DNA of 52,057 bases from Chloroflexota bacterium (GCA_023381565.1 JAMCRR010000020.1:1-52057); one strand, 5' to 3'. Positions 32,097-41,284 are shown, counted from the stretch's first letter. Program-made: numbers and translations. Notes: a model not told the origin generated them from the letters alone.

Positions 32097-32168
32097 ATGA
32101 GCGGCAATGTGTTGTACGAGATCCCGTCTCCAGGTCTATTTATACGCGAAATAAGGTCTGATTACTAG
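32097..32168 (+). CDS. Possible 23-aa small protein
   Basis: ATG at 32097 has one of the best ribosome binding sites in the window (AAAGGAGGAG, about 6 bases upstream). It opens a 23-codon frame beginning MSGNVLYEIPSPG and ending at TAG. It lies just after the terminator of the kinase operon. There is no recognisable domain. It could be a real small protein or a chance frame behind a purine-rich stretch. Confidence 0.25.
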   Translation: MSGNVLYEIPSPGLFIREIRSDY

Positions 32169-32200
32169 GGCATTAAGTCATCACTTGTCAATGACTTTGT

Positions 32201-32626
32201 TCATCCCTTGGTCATCCTATCTATGAAATCCCGCACGAGGTTGCGTGCCTCGTCTGGTGTGCGATATTCTCTGAGGCGCAGGCCTGGGTGGGTGTTGCCG
32301 CTGATCATCTTGGAGATGCGCCGCCCCTCGCGGTAGCAGCAGAGCACCGGTTTTCCCAGGTCGAGAGCTGCGGCGATTTCATACCCCACCCCATGCGAAG
32401 GGGTGCTCACCTCGGCAACCACCGCATCGCAGTTGTGGAGCCAGGCCATATCGCGGGAATACACCTCCTGCGGGGAGAGGCGCCCATCCATCGCGAGCAC
32501 ATCCGGATTGGAGAGATGGGCGGTTGGCACATGGTGACCCTCAGCCAGTAGAAAATCGACCAGGTTCTGATACACCTCTTCTTCCGCACGACCACCGGTG
32601 ATGGAACAGCTAAAATAAATATTCAT
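32201..32626 (-). CDS. DNPH1/RCL-like 2'-deoxynucleoside 5'-phosphate N-hydrolase
   Basis: 141 aa from the ATG at 32626. It is a nucleoside 2-deoxyribosyltransferase-type fold with IYFSCSITGGR at the N-terminus, SRDMAWLHNCDAVVAEVS, then SHGVGYEIAAALDLGKPVLC. The arrangement, with Asp59 and Glu83 as likely catalytic residues, closely resembles mammalian DNPH1/RCL, which cuts the glycosidic bond of deoxynucleoside monophosphates and so sanitises or salvages nucleotides. It stands alone. Confidence 0.8.
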   Translation of the reverse strand: MNIYFSCSITGGRAEEEVYQNLVDFLLAEGHHVPTAHLSNPDVLAMDGRLSPQEVYSRDMAWLHNCDAVVAEVSTPSHGVGYEIAAALDLGKPVLCCYREGRRISKMISGNTHPGLRLREYRTPDEARNLVRDFIDRMTKG

Positions 32627-32835
32627 GGTGCCAGCCTGTTGTTTTTGCTTGATTTTACCATCGGCATAGATGGCACGATATTTGCAACGTATCCTGTCTA
32701 ACCGCTGCATCCATCCTATTGATCAGCTTGACGCGTTTTGAGGGTAATGGCCAGATCACGGCTCGCTCCATGTAAAAGTAAGATATTTGAGCGGGTGTCT
32801 CTCAATCTTGCGACAGGCGCTCGGGAGGTCCTTCC

Positions 32836-33492
32836 ATGAATAAAAAGTTTGGAGTCATCTTCCTCACCATCCTTGCCCTCTTGGTCATCTCAGCCTGCGA
32901 GAGGCCTGCCTCCAAAGCCCCCTTCAGCACAGCCACGAGCACCGGGGTGCTGCCCTTTCCCCTACCTGCTAATGAAAGTACGCAAATCGCCGCCGTGGTC
33001 AACACCCAATCCGCCCCATCGGACGTCCCATCGGACGTCCCGTCAGACATCCCGGTTGTGGAAGCTTCGCAGACGCCGGTGCTGGTGATCCCCAGCCCCA
33101 CCCTTGCTCCGCAACCCACACCGACATTCGTTGTTGTGGCTACCGCCACCCCCGGCCTCCCCACCACATATGCGCTGCATGACGGCGAATGGCCTTACTG
33201 CATTGCGCGCCGCTTCAACGTCGACCCCTCCGAGCTTCTTACGGCAAACGACCTGACCATGGAAGACAAACCCGCTGCCGGGACAGAGCTGAAGATCCCT
33301 CAGGGCGCCAACCCCTGGCCCGGGCCGCGCGCATTGATTGAACACCCGTCGGTGTATACGGCAGCAGAAGGCGATACCATTTATTCGATCGCCTGCGATT
33401 TTGGCGACGTGGACCCGAACGGCATCATCGCCGCGAATAACCTGAAGAGCCCCTACACCGTTACCGCCGGACAAGTACTGCAGATCCCCTGA
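32836..33492 (+). CDS. Lipoprotein with two LysM domains
   Basis: 218 aa, with GGAGG nine bases before its ATG. Lipoprotein signal with lipobox ISAC (Cys21). A roughly 90-residue disordered Ser/Thr/Pro/Val linker follows; part of it is a 12-base DNA repeat giving SDVPSDVPSDIP. Two LysM modules come last (about 112-155, IARRFNVDPSELLTANDL; about 170-218, YSIACDFGDVDPNGIIAANNL), which bind peptidoglycan or chitin-like glycans. It is probably surface-anchored and cell-wall-binding. Confidence 0.85.
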   Translation: MNKKFGVIFLTILALLVISACERPASKAPFSTATSTGVLPFPLPANESTQIAAVVNTQSAPSDVPSDVPSDIPVVEASQTPVLVIPSPTLAPQPTPTFVVVATATPGLPTTYALHDGEWPYCIARRFNVDPSELLTANDLTMEDKPAAGTELKIPQGANPWPGPRALIEHPSVYTAAEGDTIYSIACDFGDVDPNGIIAANNLKSPYTVTAGQVLQIP

Positions 33493-33539
33493 TCGATTTA
33501 TCGGGCAAGCCCAAATCGCCCGAATTCTCCGATCAATCC

Positions 33540-33579
33540 AGAGCGTTTCCCAACCGAGAGTGGGAGACGCTCTGATTTT
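33540..33579 (+). terminator. Rho-independent terminator of the LysM gene
   Basis: A 13-bp stem with one G-T pair joins 33540-33552 and 33561-33573 (AGAGCG...CGCTCT ends), with an 8-base loop followed by TTTT at 33576-33579. Confidence 0.8.
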
Positions 33580-33583
33580 AACC

Positions 33584-34044
33584 TGTAGAACAAGCTTCAG
33601 CTTGTTCCTGCGCAAGCTAAAGCGTGCGCTACAGGGTGTAGAACAAGCTTTAGCTTGTTCCTGCGCAAGCTAATGCGTGCGCTACATCAATAGAAATAGG
33701 CTTCCGCTTGTTCCTGCGCAAGCTAAAGCCTGCGCTACAGCAATAGGAATAGGCTTCAGCTTGTTCCTGCGCAAGCTAAAGCCTGCGCTTCAGCAATAGA
33801 AATAGGCTTCCGCTTGTTCCTGCGCAAGCTAAAGCGTGCGCTACATCAATAGAAATACGCTTCAGCTTGTTCCTGCGCAAGCTAAAGCGTGCGCTACACC
33901 GATAGAATACGCTTCAACCTGTCCCTGCGCAAGCTAAAGCATGCGCTACAGCAATAGGAATAGGCTTCAGCTTGTTCCTGCGCAAGCTAAAGCGTGCGCT
34001 ACACCGATAGAATAGGCTTCAGCTTGTTCCTGCGCAAGCTAACA
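33584..34044. repeat. Tandem array of nine 53-bp repeats
   Basis: Nine copies follow head to tail. The core TCCTGCGCAAGCTAA starts near 33606, 33659, 33712, 33765, 33818, 33871, 33922, 33976 and 34028, a period of 52 or 53 bases. Copies differ by a few substitutions, mostly in the middle of GCGTGCGC and at the CAGC/TAGC/CCGC position. Each unit can form two mutually exclusive hairpins: AGCTTG with CAAGCT, or GCGCA with TGCGC. There are no unique spacers, so it is not CRISPR. It fills most of the gap between two lipoprotein genes. Confidence 0.9.
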
Positions 34045-34283
34045 CCTTCGAGACCTATCCATCAGCTTAGTCATCCATAAATCATGCTTTCGCTATATAA
34101 TAATCGGTGTAACTAGATAATATTCATAGATATTTGTGCAAGTACCCATTCGGGCATGCCTCAAGAGACTGCTTGGAGTGAATACGATAAACCGGGTTGG
34201 CTTATTCACTCCCGCGCAACTCACAGCGGGGGAAATCTCTTGCGCGCATACGAAAACCGATCATTGAAAGGATCCCATCTTCC

Positions 34284-35927
34284 ATGAACCCCCGGTACTC
34301 CCGTTTACCAGGCAGGCTGACAGTCATCACCCTTGTTATGTTCCTGACATTTATGTCTGCCTGCGCCCCTAACCCAATTGCCCTTACCGGTACAACTCAA
34401 ACGCCGAAGCAAACCAACCTTCCCGGCGCAACTCAGACGCCCCAGCCTGCCAGGCCGGCAAATTTTAGCTGGCTGCAGTTCGGAGGCAACCCGCAGCACA
34501 ATGGGGTTAACTCCCAAGAGACAGCGATCACTCCTTCTAACGTCAGCAGCCTGAAGAAGATCTACCAGGTTACTCTGCCCGGTCAGCCAGATACAGGCAT
34601 CGCAACCCTCAGTGGTGTCCAGACTCCCCAGGGCGTCAAGAATGTGCTCTACATGACGACCACCGATGGGCGCATTCTGGCGGTCGATGCGAGTAACGGC
34701 GACCTCCTCTGGCAGCACCAGTATCCGCCCAACGGGTGCACCGTCTGGGATCAGTCGCAGCCCTGCTATACAACTTCCGCTCCGGCAATCGATCCAGACC
34801 TCAAGTATGTCTACAGCTACGGTCTGGACGGCAAGGTCCACAAATACCAGGTTGGAAATGGCGAAGAGGTCATCACAGGCGGTTGGCCCGTGACGGTGAC
34901 GCTCAAACCCGATTTCGAAAAAAGCTCCGCGGCGCTGGCCGTTGCTACGGCAAAAAACGGGAACAGCTACCTCTATGTGACCCTGAGCGGGTACCCGGGT
35001 GATCGTGGCAATTATCAAGGCCACCTGGTAACCATCAATCTAGAAACCGGATCGACGCACATATTTAATGCCGTATGCAGCAACGAGACCGTGCTCTTTG
35101 GCAATCAACCCGGAATGCCCGAATGTTCCGCAACGCAATCCGCCATCTGGCCGCGCCCCGGGGTCGTCTACGACCCGGCTACCAACCACATCTACACCGC
35201 CACCGGAAACGGGACTTTCGACCCCAGCCAGTTTGATTGGGGGGATACTGTGCTCGCCCTGAACCCAGACGGCGCCGGGAAATCCGGCAGCCCGGTGGAC
35301 AGCTATACTCCCTCTGACTACCAGCAACTCCAGAGCCAGGACCTGGATCTGGGGAGCACAGCTCCGGCCATCCTGCCGGTCTCAGCCAGCAGCAAGATCC
35401 AAAACCTGGGGCTGCAAAGCGGCAAGGATGGGATGCTGCGATTGATCAACCTGAGCAACCTGAGCGGTAAAGGCGGGCCAGGCAACCTTGGCGGGGAAAT
35501 CCGTGCTCCCATCTCCCTGCCCCAGGGCGGCATGGTGCTCACACAGCCGGCCGTGTGGGTCAACCCTGCAGATAAAACCACATGGGTATTTGTAACTGAC
35601 TCTGACGGCATTTCGGCATTCACTGTAGCCCTGGACGGCAACGCGATCCCCTATCTAAAGAGTGAATGGGTGTCGAACAAGGGTGGTACTTCACCGATTA
35701 TCGCCAATGGGGTTTTGTACTACGATAACACCGGCATTGTTTACGCCCTCAACCCGATCACTGGCAAATTGTTGTGGAGCGACAGCTCCGTCGGGAGCAT
35801 CCACTGGGGCACCCCGCTGGTCGCTAACGGCATCTTATACGTATCCGATTGGAGTTACCACCTGACGGCTTACGCCCTAAACGGCACCAACCCGCTGGCT
35901 GCACCCACATCCGCTTCACAGCCTTGA
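34284..35927 (+). CDS. PQQ-like beta-propeller lipoprotein
   Basis: 547 aa from the ATG at 34284 (AAAGGA upstream). It has a lipoprotein signal (FMSAC), a short Thr/Gln/Pro linker and an eight-bladed-propeller-like domain. Blade motifs such as DGRILAVDASNGDLLWQ and TGIVYALNPITGKLLW recur. It resembles PQQ dehydrogenase or BamB-type propellers, but I see no dehydrogenase active-site pattern or heme. The function is unknown, perhaps a surface scaffold. Confidence 0.82.
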   Translation: MNPRYSRLPGRLTVITLVMFLTFMSACAPNPIALTGTTQTPKQTNLPGATQTPQPARPANFSWLQFGGNPQHNGVNSQETAITPSNVSSLKKIYQVTLPGQPDTGIATLSGVQTPQGVKNVLYMTTTDGRILAVDASNGDLLWQHQYPPNGCTVWDQSQPCYTTSAPAIDPDLKYVYSYGLDGKVHKYQVGNGEEVITGGWPVTVTLKPDFEKSSAALAVATAKNGNSYLYVTLSGYPGDRGNYQGHLVTINLETGSTHIFNAVCSNETVLFGNQPGMPECSATQSAIWPRPGVVYDPATNHIYTATGNGTFDPSQFDWGDTVLALNPDGAGKSGSPVDSYTPSDYQQLQSQDLDLGSTAPAILPVSASSKIQNLGLQSGKDGMLRLINLSNLSGKGGPGNLGGEIRAPISLPQGGMVLTQPAVWVNPADKTTWVFVTDSDGISAFTVALDGNAIPYLKSEWVSNKGGTSPIIANGVLYYDNTGIVYALNPITGKLLWSDSSVGSIHWGTPLVANGILYVSDWSYHLTAYALNGTNPLAAPTSASQP

Positions 35928-36067
35928 ACCCGTTGGCCTCCCCTGCCCTGGGTTTGGCTAATCCTGCCTGCTGATCTGATTTCGGGATGACATCCCGGGC
36001 GGGGCCGGCCTATCCGGGCCGAGATGGTGACGGTAAGGACATCCGCGTCGAGGTAGGAAGGATTTGC

Positions 36068-36082
36068 GGCTATAATATAGCC
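36068..36082 (+). promoter_or_regulatory. Palindrome overlapping a -10 box before the ABC exporter genes
   Basis: GGCTAT-AAT-ATAGCC is a perfect inverted repeat that contains TATAAT (36071-36076), 45 bases before the ATPase start. It could be both the -10 box and an operator. No good -35 is visible. Confidence 0.35.
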
Positions 36083-36120
36083 GGGGAAACCGATCTAAAT
36101 TTTGACCCGAAGGACACAGG

Positions 36121-36771
36121 ATGACACCCGCTCTGGAAGCCCGGCAGCTCAGCCGGTATTATGACCGTTACGCCGCTCTGGCTGAAACCAGCTTTGCAAT
36201 CTCCGCTAACGAGATCGTCGTTCTCACCGGACCCAACGGCGCCGGTAAATCCACCTTGCTGCTGTGCTTGAGCAGCCTGCTCCTACCAACCAGCGGCACA
36301 ATCCAGGTCGGCGGTTACGACCTGTATAATGACGAAGTCGAAGCCAAGAAACGGCTGGCCTTCGTCCCCGATGTGCCGCGATATTATTCCGAATTGACTG
36401 CCTGGGAGCATTTGCAGTTCCTCGCCTTAGCCTACCACGCCGATCAGGGTTTCGAAACACGCGCCAAAGAAATCCTGGGAGATCTCAACCTGTGGGAGGC
36501 GCGCGATCTGTATCCCCATAACTATTCGCGCGGCATGCGCCTCAAGCTCGGGCTGGCGCTGGCTTTGATCCACCCTTTCCAGGTGCTGCTCCTGGACGAG
36601 CCGACCTCGGCGCTCGACCCGCAAGCCGTGGCGTATGTGAAAGATAAGCTGCGGGATTTGCGGGCACAGGGCGCCGCCATCTTGCTTTCTTCTCACGACC
36701 CGGCGATCGTGCAGGAGATGCACGCCCGCCATTGGCACATGGACAGAGGCATCCTGGAGCTGGATGCATGA
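36121..36771 (+). CDS. ABC transporter ATP-binding protein (exporter type)
   Basis: 216 aa. Walker A is GPNGAGKST (about 38-46), the signature is YSRGMRLKLGLA, Walker B is VLLLDEPTSALD, and the switch His is in SSHDPAIV. It has the short form without a regulatory domain, as in CcmA/NatA-type exporters. It overlaps the permease gene (ATGA), so they are translated together. The substrate is unknown. Confidence 0.92.
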   Translation: MTPALEARQLSRYYDRYAALAETSFAISANEIVVLTGPNGAGKSTLLLCLSSLLLPTSGTIQVGGYDLYNDEVEAKKRLAFVPDVPRYYSELTAWEHLQFLALAYHADQGFETRAKEILGDLNLWEARDLYPHNYSRGMRLKLGLALALIHPFQVLLLDEPTSALDPQAVAYVKDKLRDLRAQGAAILLSSHDPAIVQEMHARHWHMDRGILELDA

Positions 36772-38369
36772 ATGCCGTCTGGTTCGTGCGTTCCCGGCAG
36801 ATTAACCGCTCGATCAGTTGGTGGCTGGCAATCACCGGATATAAGACCAGCGACCGCTCGTTTTCCAACCGCATTTACTTCGTCTACCTGGTGATCTTCT
36901 TCGCCATTTGGGGGTTGACCGTGTTGGCGTTGGTCACCTCCACCGTAGCAGAAGGACTGCAGGCTTTCGATCCTGCACGGCCGGTGTGGCTCGCCGCACA
37001 AATAACCGTAGTGGTGTTCCTGGCCTGGTGGCTGTGGAGCCTGTTCGAGGCATCTCGCCGCAGCCCGATCAAGTTCACCGAGGAAGATGCAGCGTTGATC
37101 TGCGCCACGCCGGCGCCTCGCCCGGCGGTTGCTTTTGCCTGGTTGGTCAGCGCCTGGTTTACCACCGGCTTGCTCTTTTGGGCGCTGGCCATCACCCTGG
37201 GTTTTGCTCGCGCCGAAATTGCCGTGGGAGGAAACCCAACATGGGCCGATGCGCCCTTTTATTTATCCGCAGCAGGGCAGCTCTTGCTGCCGGTCATCTT
37301 GCTGCACCTGGGGATGCTGGCTGTGGTGTGGGCTTTCGGCTGCCTGCGCCTGAACGGCTACCACAGCCAAGGCAGCCTCAATAGATATCCACTCGCCCTC
37401 GGGTTCATTTTCACTGCCGGTCTGGTCTTCGGAGGCTTCGAAGGTATCTTTTTTCAATCTATGGCATGGCCGGCCTCCGCTCCGGTGCTCTCGGGAAGCG
37501 GACTGGCGAACTATCTTCCGGGTAATCTGGCCGGGCTGGCCTGGGCGGGTTTGGGGATGGGTGCGCTCTATCTGGCCTCCCGCCGCCTCAATCTTTCCCG
37601 CGCCGCGCAGGAGACATCTCTATCCGGGCGGCTTCAGGCAGCTTCCATCCTGGGCGACCAAAAGCTGGCTGCCAGTATCCACCTCAAACAGCGCCTGAAA
37701 AGCGGCAGCCGGCCTTTCCCATTGCCGGGAAGACCCGGTGCGCTCGCCCTATCCTGGAAGCAAATCCTCCAATCCGTCAGGGCATTCGGAGCCGGCGCGT
37801 TGTACAACTGGAGCATTGTGTTTGCTTTGAGCCTGGCGGTCTTGCTGGCGCCTAATTGGGGCGTGCGAGGGGTGGCTGCCCTGTTCTGGATCGCTCAACT
37901 TCACGCCCGCCTCACGCAGAGCCTGCGCCTCGATCTTGACCAGTGGCCCCTGTTCCAGGCTTTGCCCATCCGATCTAGTTACAAACTGCTCGCCGAGATC
38001 GCTCCCCCCGGCGTGCTGGCCGTGCTCGTGGGTTGGGCAGGTATCGCAATTGCGAGCCTGCTGGCGCCGGGGATCAACCTTTGGGGTGCAGCCCTGCTTC
38101 TGCCGTTAGTGATATTCGACCTGGCGTGTGGCGCTGCCTGGGATGTATTTCGGCAAGCACGCGCCGAACTGCTCCTGGCAGGAATGGCCCCCAGTCCCAG
38201 TTTCTTATCACTGGTGCTTTCCGGCTTGATCCTCATCCTTTTCCTCCTGCCTTTTATTTTCTTCAATGCGGGCCTGGAGGCCGTACTCGTTGCCCTCCTC
38301 TGGGGCGGAGGCGCATGCTACCTGCTGTTTTCACTCGCCTCGAGAAGCATGAGGAAATTGGGAAAATGA
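36768..38369 (+). CDS. ABC transporter membrane protein
   Basis: 533 aa from the ATG at 36768. It has about 10-12 hydrophobic segments, with a long soluble stretch around residues 270-330 (RLQAASILGDQKLAASIHLKQ). It has no importer EAA motif. It is partner to the preceding ATPase. I do not recognise a specific family. Confidence 0.82.
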   Translation: MNAVWFVRSRQINRSISWWLAITGYKTSDRSFSNRIYFVYLVIFFAIWGLTVLALVTSTVAEGLQAFDPARPVWLAAQITVVVFLAWWLWSLFEASRRSPIKFTEEDAALICATPAPRPAVAFAWLVSAWFTTGLLFWALAITLGFARAEIAVGGNPTWADAPFYLSAAGQLLLPVILLHLGMLAVVWAFGCLRLNGYHSQGSLNRYPLALGFIFTAGLVFGGFEGIFFQSMAWPASAPVLSGSGLANYLPGNLAGLAWAGLGMGALYLASRRLNLSRAAQETSLSGRLQAASILGDQKLAASIHLKQRLKSGSRPFPLPGRPGALALSWKQILQSVRAFGAGALYNWSIVFALSLAVLLAPNWGVRGVAALFWIAQLHARLTQSLRLDLDQWPLFQALPIRSSYKLLAEIAPPGVLAVLVGWAGIAIASLLAPGINLWGAALLLPLVIFDLACGAAWDVFRQARAELLLAGMAPSPSFLSLVLSGLILILFLLPFIFFNAGLEAVLVALLWGGGACYLLFSLASRSMRKLGK

Positions 38370-38542
38370 AGCCAACTATCAAAGGGAAACCATCCTAAAG
38401 TAACCCCGCTCCTGCGGTTTGTGCAGGTGCAGGTCTCTCAACGAACGCTCGCAGCAACACGATAAGGGAGTCTGGTCCGCAAAGACGAATATTTAGGTCG
38501 GGGAAATATCACAATAACATTTACCTCAAATAAGGGAAACGA

Positions 38543-39307
38543 ATGGACGTCGAGACTGTTTGGACCGAAGAAACTCGGGTCAGATCCTTCGAGACTGATT
38601 TTCAAATGAGATGGAAGCTTTCTGGGATATTCCAGGCAATGCAAGAGGCCGCTACCCACCATGCCGGCCATCTCGGCTATGCGTATGAAAAAATGTTGGC
38701 TAGAGAGAAGATCTGGATCCTCTCGCGCGTCAAAGTGGCTTTTTATCAATTTCCGGTGATGGGCGAGAACGTAGTCATCCGCACCTGGCCGAAAGGCATC
38801 CAGCAGAAGGTCTTTTTCATGCGCGACTTCCAGTTTTCAGCACCAGATGGGCGAGGCTACGCCGCGGCCACTTCGGCCTGGATCCTGGTGAACCCCACAG
38901 CCCGCCGCATGCTCCCGCCCCAAGCGCTGAACGCACCCCTCCCGGATAATGATGGGCGCAGCGCCCTGGATGAGCCGCTCGACAAGATCTCTCCCTCCGG
39001 CGTGCTGGAGGAGCGCTTTGTCACCCAGGCCGGCTACAGCTCGGTGGACCTGATGGGGCACGTCAACAACGCTCGCTATATCGATTGGATCGCTGATTGT
39101 TTCCCCATCCAAGTGCACGCCGCACAGACCCTGGACTGGCTGCAGATCAACTATGTGAATGAAGTCAAACCCGGCGAGTGTGTATCGGTAGCTGCCGGCC
39201 CTGCCCAACCGGGCAGTGCGCTCTGGTTCGTCCAGGGAACGAACCAGACGACCGCCGCCAGGGCTTTCGAAGCAATGGTAAAGTGGAGTGAGGGTATAAT
39301 CCTCTAA
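38543..39307 (+). CDS. Acyl-ACP thioesterase (FatA/FatB-like double hot-dog)
   Basis: 254 aa. The N-terminal hot-dog contains EETRVRSFETDFQMRWKLSGIF, and the second contains SSVDLMGHVNNARYIDWI, whose Asn and His-containing HVNNARY is the usual catalytic region. It should release fatty acids from acyl carrier protein. AAGGGA precedes the ATG. Its stop abuts the next start directly, so the two are co-translated. Confidence 0.88.
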   Translation: MDVETVWTEETRVRSFETDFQMRWKLSGIFQAMQEAATHHAGHLGYAYEKMLAREKIWILSRVKVAFYQFPVMGENVVIRTWPKGIQQKVFFMRDFQFSAPDGRGYAAATSAWILVNPTARRMLPPQALNAPLPDNDGRSALDEPLDKISPSGVLEERFVTQAGYSSVDLMGHVNNARYIDWIADCFPIQVHAAQTLDWLQINYVNEVKPGECVSVAAGPAQPGSALWFVQGTNQTTAARAFEAMVKWSEGIIL

Positions 39308-39877
39308 ATGTTCCCCGCTCTCTTCCTCGATCGCGATGGGGTGATCATCAAAAACCGCCGCGGCTACGTGCGCACCTGGGAAGATGTCGCCTTTTTTCCG
39401 CATGCCCTGGAAGCACTGGTCAGGATGCGGACCGGCGCGTTCAAAATCGTGGTGGTCACCAACCAATCCCAGGTGGGGAGAGGCATCACCTCCCTGGCTG
39501 CCGCCGAAGAGGTCAACCGGCGCTTCCTCGAGCAAGTCGAGGCTGCGGGTGGGCGCATCGATGGCATCTTCATGTGCCCGCATGCCCCCGAAGACCGGTG
39601 CGACTGCCGCAAACCCAGGCCCGGCTTGATCTTGCAGGCCAAGCAAGCGTTGAATCTCGACTTGAGCCGTTCTATCTTGATTGGAGATGCGCTGGAGGAC
39701 ATCATGGCCGGGGAAAATGCCGGCGTGCCTCACCGGGTGCTGGTCCTCACCGGGCGCGGTCGCGCGCAGAACAGGCTCCCCGCGGCACGCACGCTGAAGC
39801 CTTACCAGGTGAGGCGCTCATTAGCCGCAGCTCTCGAAAAGCTCCCGGAATCCCTTTTTAGTGGCATAGTCACTTGA
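39308..39877 (+). CDS. gmhB: HAD-family histidinol/heptose-bisphosphate phosphatase (GmhB-like)
   Basis: 189 aa. The HAD nucleophile and acid/base are Asp8 and Asp10 (FLDRDGV); VVVTNQSQVGRG is motif II; the zinc site CPHAPEDRCDCRKPRPG is typical of GmhB; and LIGDALEDIMAGENAG is motif IV. It should remove the C7 phosphate of heptose-1,7-bisphosphate. Together with the GmhA-like isomerase just across the convergent gap it suggests ADP- or GDP-heptose synthesis. Confidence 0.9.
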   Translation: MFPALFLDRDGVIIKNRRGYVRTWEDVAFFPHALEALVRMRTGAFKIVVVTNQSQVGRGITSLAAAEEVNRRFLEQVEAAGGRIDGIFMCPHAPEDRCDCRKPRPGLILQAKQALNLDLSRSILIGDALEDIMAGENAGVPHRVLVLTGRGRAQNRLPAARTLKPYQVRRSLAAALEKLPESLFSGIVT

Positions 39878-40102
39878 CCACATATAAAAGCAAATTGACA
39901 CATGGTGGATCTTATCGAATCGTCGATAATCATCTGCCAATGTTTATCTGGTAGCTCTGCAATTAACTATTATCATCTCCCCCCCTGCCCCCCTCCAAGG
40001 AGAGGGGAATATGATGATTCGGGAGAAAGGGCAGAATCCAGCAACCACGGTTTATTGTGGCGCTACTATTTATCTGTGGTTAGCCCTGGTAATCTATACC
40101 CA

Positions 40103-41284
40103 TCAAACTTTCAACGCGTAGGTGTTGAGCGGGTGAGTGATGGTGGTGGTGATCGCCGTCAGCATTAGCAGATCCTCGACTTTGAAGGGATTGGTCTCGG
40201 GACGTGAAAGTGTGACGACGCCAATCACCTGGTCGCCAATCATCAGCGGGGCGCACAAGACCGAGCGCCGGTCGGTGGAATTCCCGAGCTGCAGTCGCTG
40301 GAGCCAACGGCTGTCTTCCTCGGTATTTGCCACCAGGGCAGCCTTGCGGTTCTCGGCCACCCATCCTGCCAGCCCATGCTCGATGTATTCTCCCAGCTGC
40401 GTTTTGCTGGCAGGCTGAACCTGCCCGGCGTATGCCACTGCGCTGTTCACCACCTTACCTTGCTCATCCAGGGTCGCCAGACTCCCTCCGCTGGCTCCAA
40501 TACTGACCATGGTCAGCAGGAGTACCCTTTCCAGGATTTCTGTCGAACCAAATGCAGCTTGTTTATCCCCATTCATGTAGTTGATCAGCTGAAGCAGCTG
40601 TTCGATGGAGCCGTTGGTTCCCTGGTTTACGGGCATCCCTGCTCCATCTTGATCTTCCACATCGTGGTAACTTCCATTTCTTTTCACCGGAGCGAAGGGT
40701 CGCAACGACTGAGGAGCGAGGATAGAAGGTTTGGCCAGATCTGCCAGGATCCTGCTCATCATATGAGCCAGAACCAGATGGATATCTTCTACCTGATCGA
40801 CCCGCATGTTGGGCACATGTACGTTGAATTGAGCAATTTCGCTCAACTTGCCGCCCTTCAAACCGGTAAATCCCACGGTGCGGGCGCCGATCTCGTTGGC
40901 AGCTTCCACAGCCTTCACCACATTGGGCGAGTTGCCACTGGTTGAGATGGCAATGACCACATCTTCCGGCTGCAGAACACTGACTAACTGCTGGGCGAAT
41001 ACATTTTCGAAGCCTTCATCATTTGCGAAAGCCGAGAAAACCGCCATATTGTCCGTAAGGCCGAAGACGCGGAAATCCGGGCACCCCGCCACCCGGGTAT
41101 TTTTTCCCAGGTCGCAGACGAAGTGCGAGGCTGTCGAGGCGCTGCCGCCGTTCCCCATGATGAAGACATGCTGAGAATTCAACCTGGCTTCATGCAGGAG
41201 ATTAATGATCTTCTCGATATTCTCTACCGGCAAGCCCTCGATGGTCTTTTGTATTTCCGAAAGATAAGAAATGATTGCGTCCAT
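40103..41284 (-). CDS. GmhA-like phosphosugar isomerase (SIS) fused to a GAF domain
   Basis: 393 aa, twice the roughly 190 aa of ordinary GmhA. Residues 1-190 are an SIS domain with GNGGSASTASHF (44-55), STSGNSPNVV (113-122), and EDIHLVLAHMM, whose His matches the active-site His of GmhA. A Glu near GNGGS in E. coli GmhA is Asp here (HFVCDL). A linker (about 190-225) leads to a GAF domain (about 230-390; SIGASGGSLATLDEQGKVV, HGLAGWVAENRKAA, APLMIGDQVIGVVTL). It presumably isomerises sedoheptulose-7-phosphate under control of a small ligand. No clear Shine-Dalgarno is visible. Confidence 0.87.
   Translation of the reverse strand: MDAIISYLSEIQKTIEGLPVENIEKIINLLHEARLNSQHVFIMGNGGSASTASHFVCDLGKNTRVAGCPDFRVFGLTDNMAVFSAFANDEGFENVFAQQLVSVLQPEDVVIAISTSGNSPNVVKAVEAANEIGARTVGFTGLKGGKLSEIAQFNVHVPNMRVDQVEDIHLVLAHMMSRILADLAKPSILAPQSLRPFAPVKRNGSYHDVEDQDGAGMPVNQGTNGSIEQLLQLINYMNGDKQAAFGSTEILERVLLLTMVSIGASGGSLATLDEQGKVVNSAVAYAGQVQPASKTQLGEYIEHGLAGWVAENRKAALVANTEEDSRWLQRLQLGNSTDRRSVLCAPLMIGDQVIGVVTLSRPETNPFKVEDLLMLTAITTTITHPLNTYALKV

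Noticed and set aside
33584..34044. CRISPR array
   Set aside because: The units are contiguous with no unique spacers, vary between copies and have no cas genes nearby.
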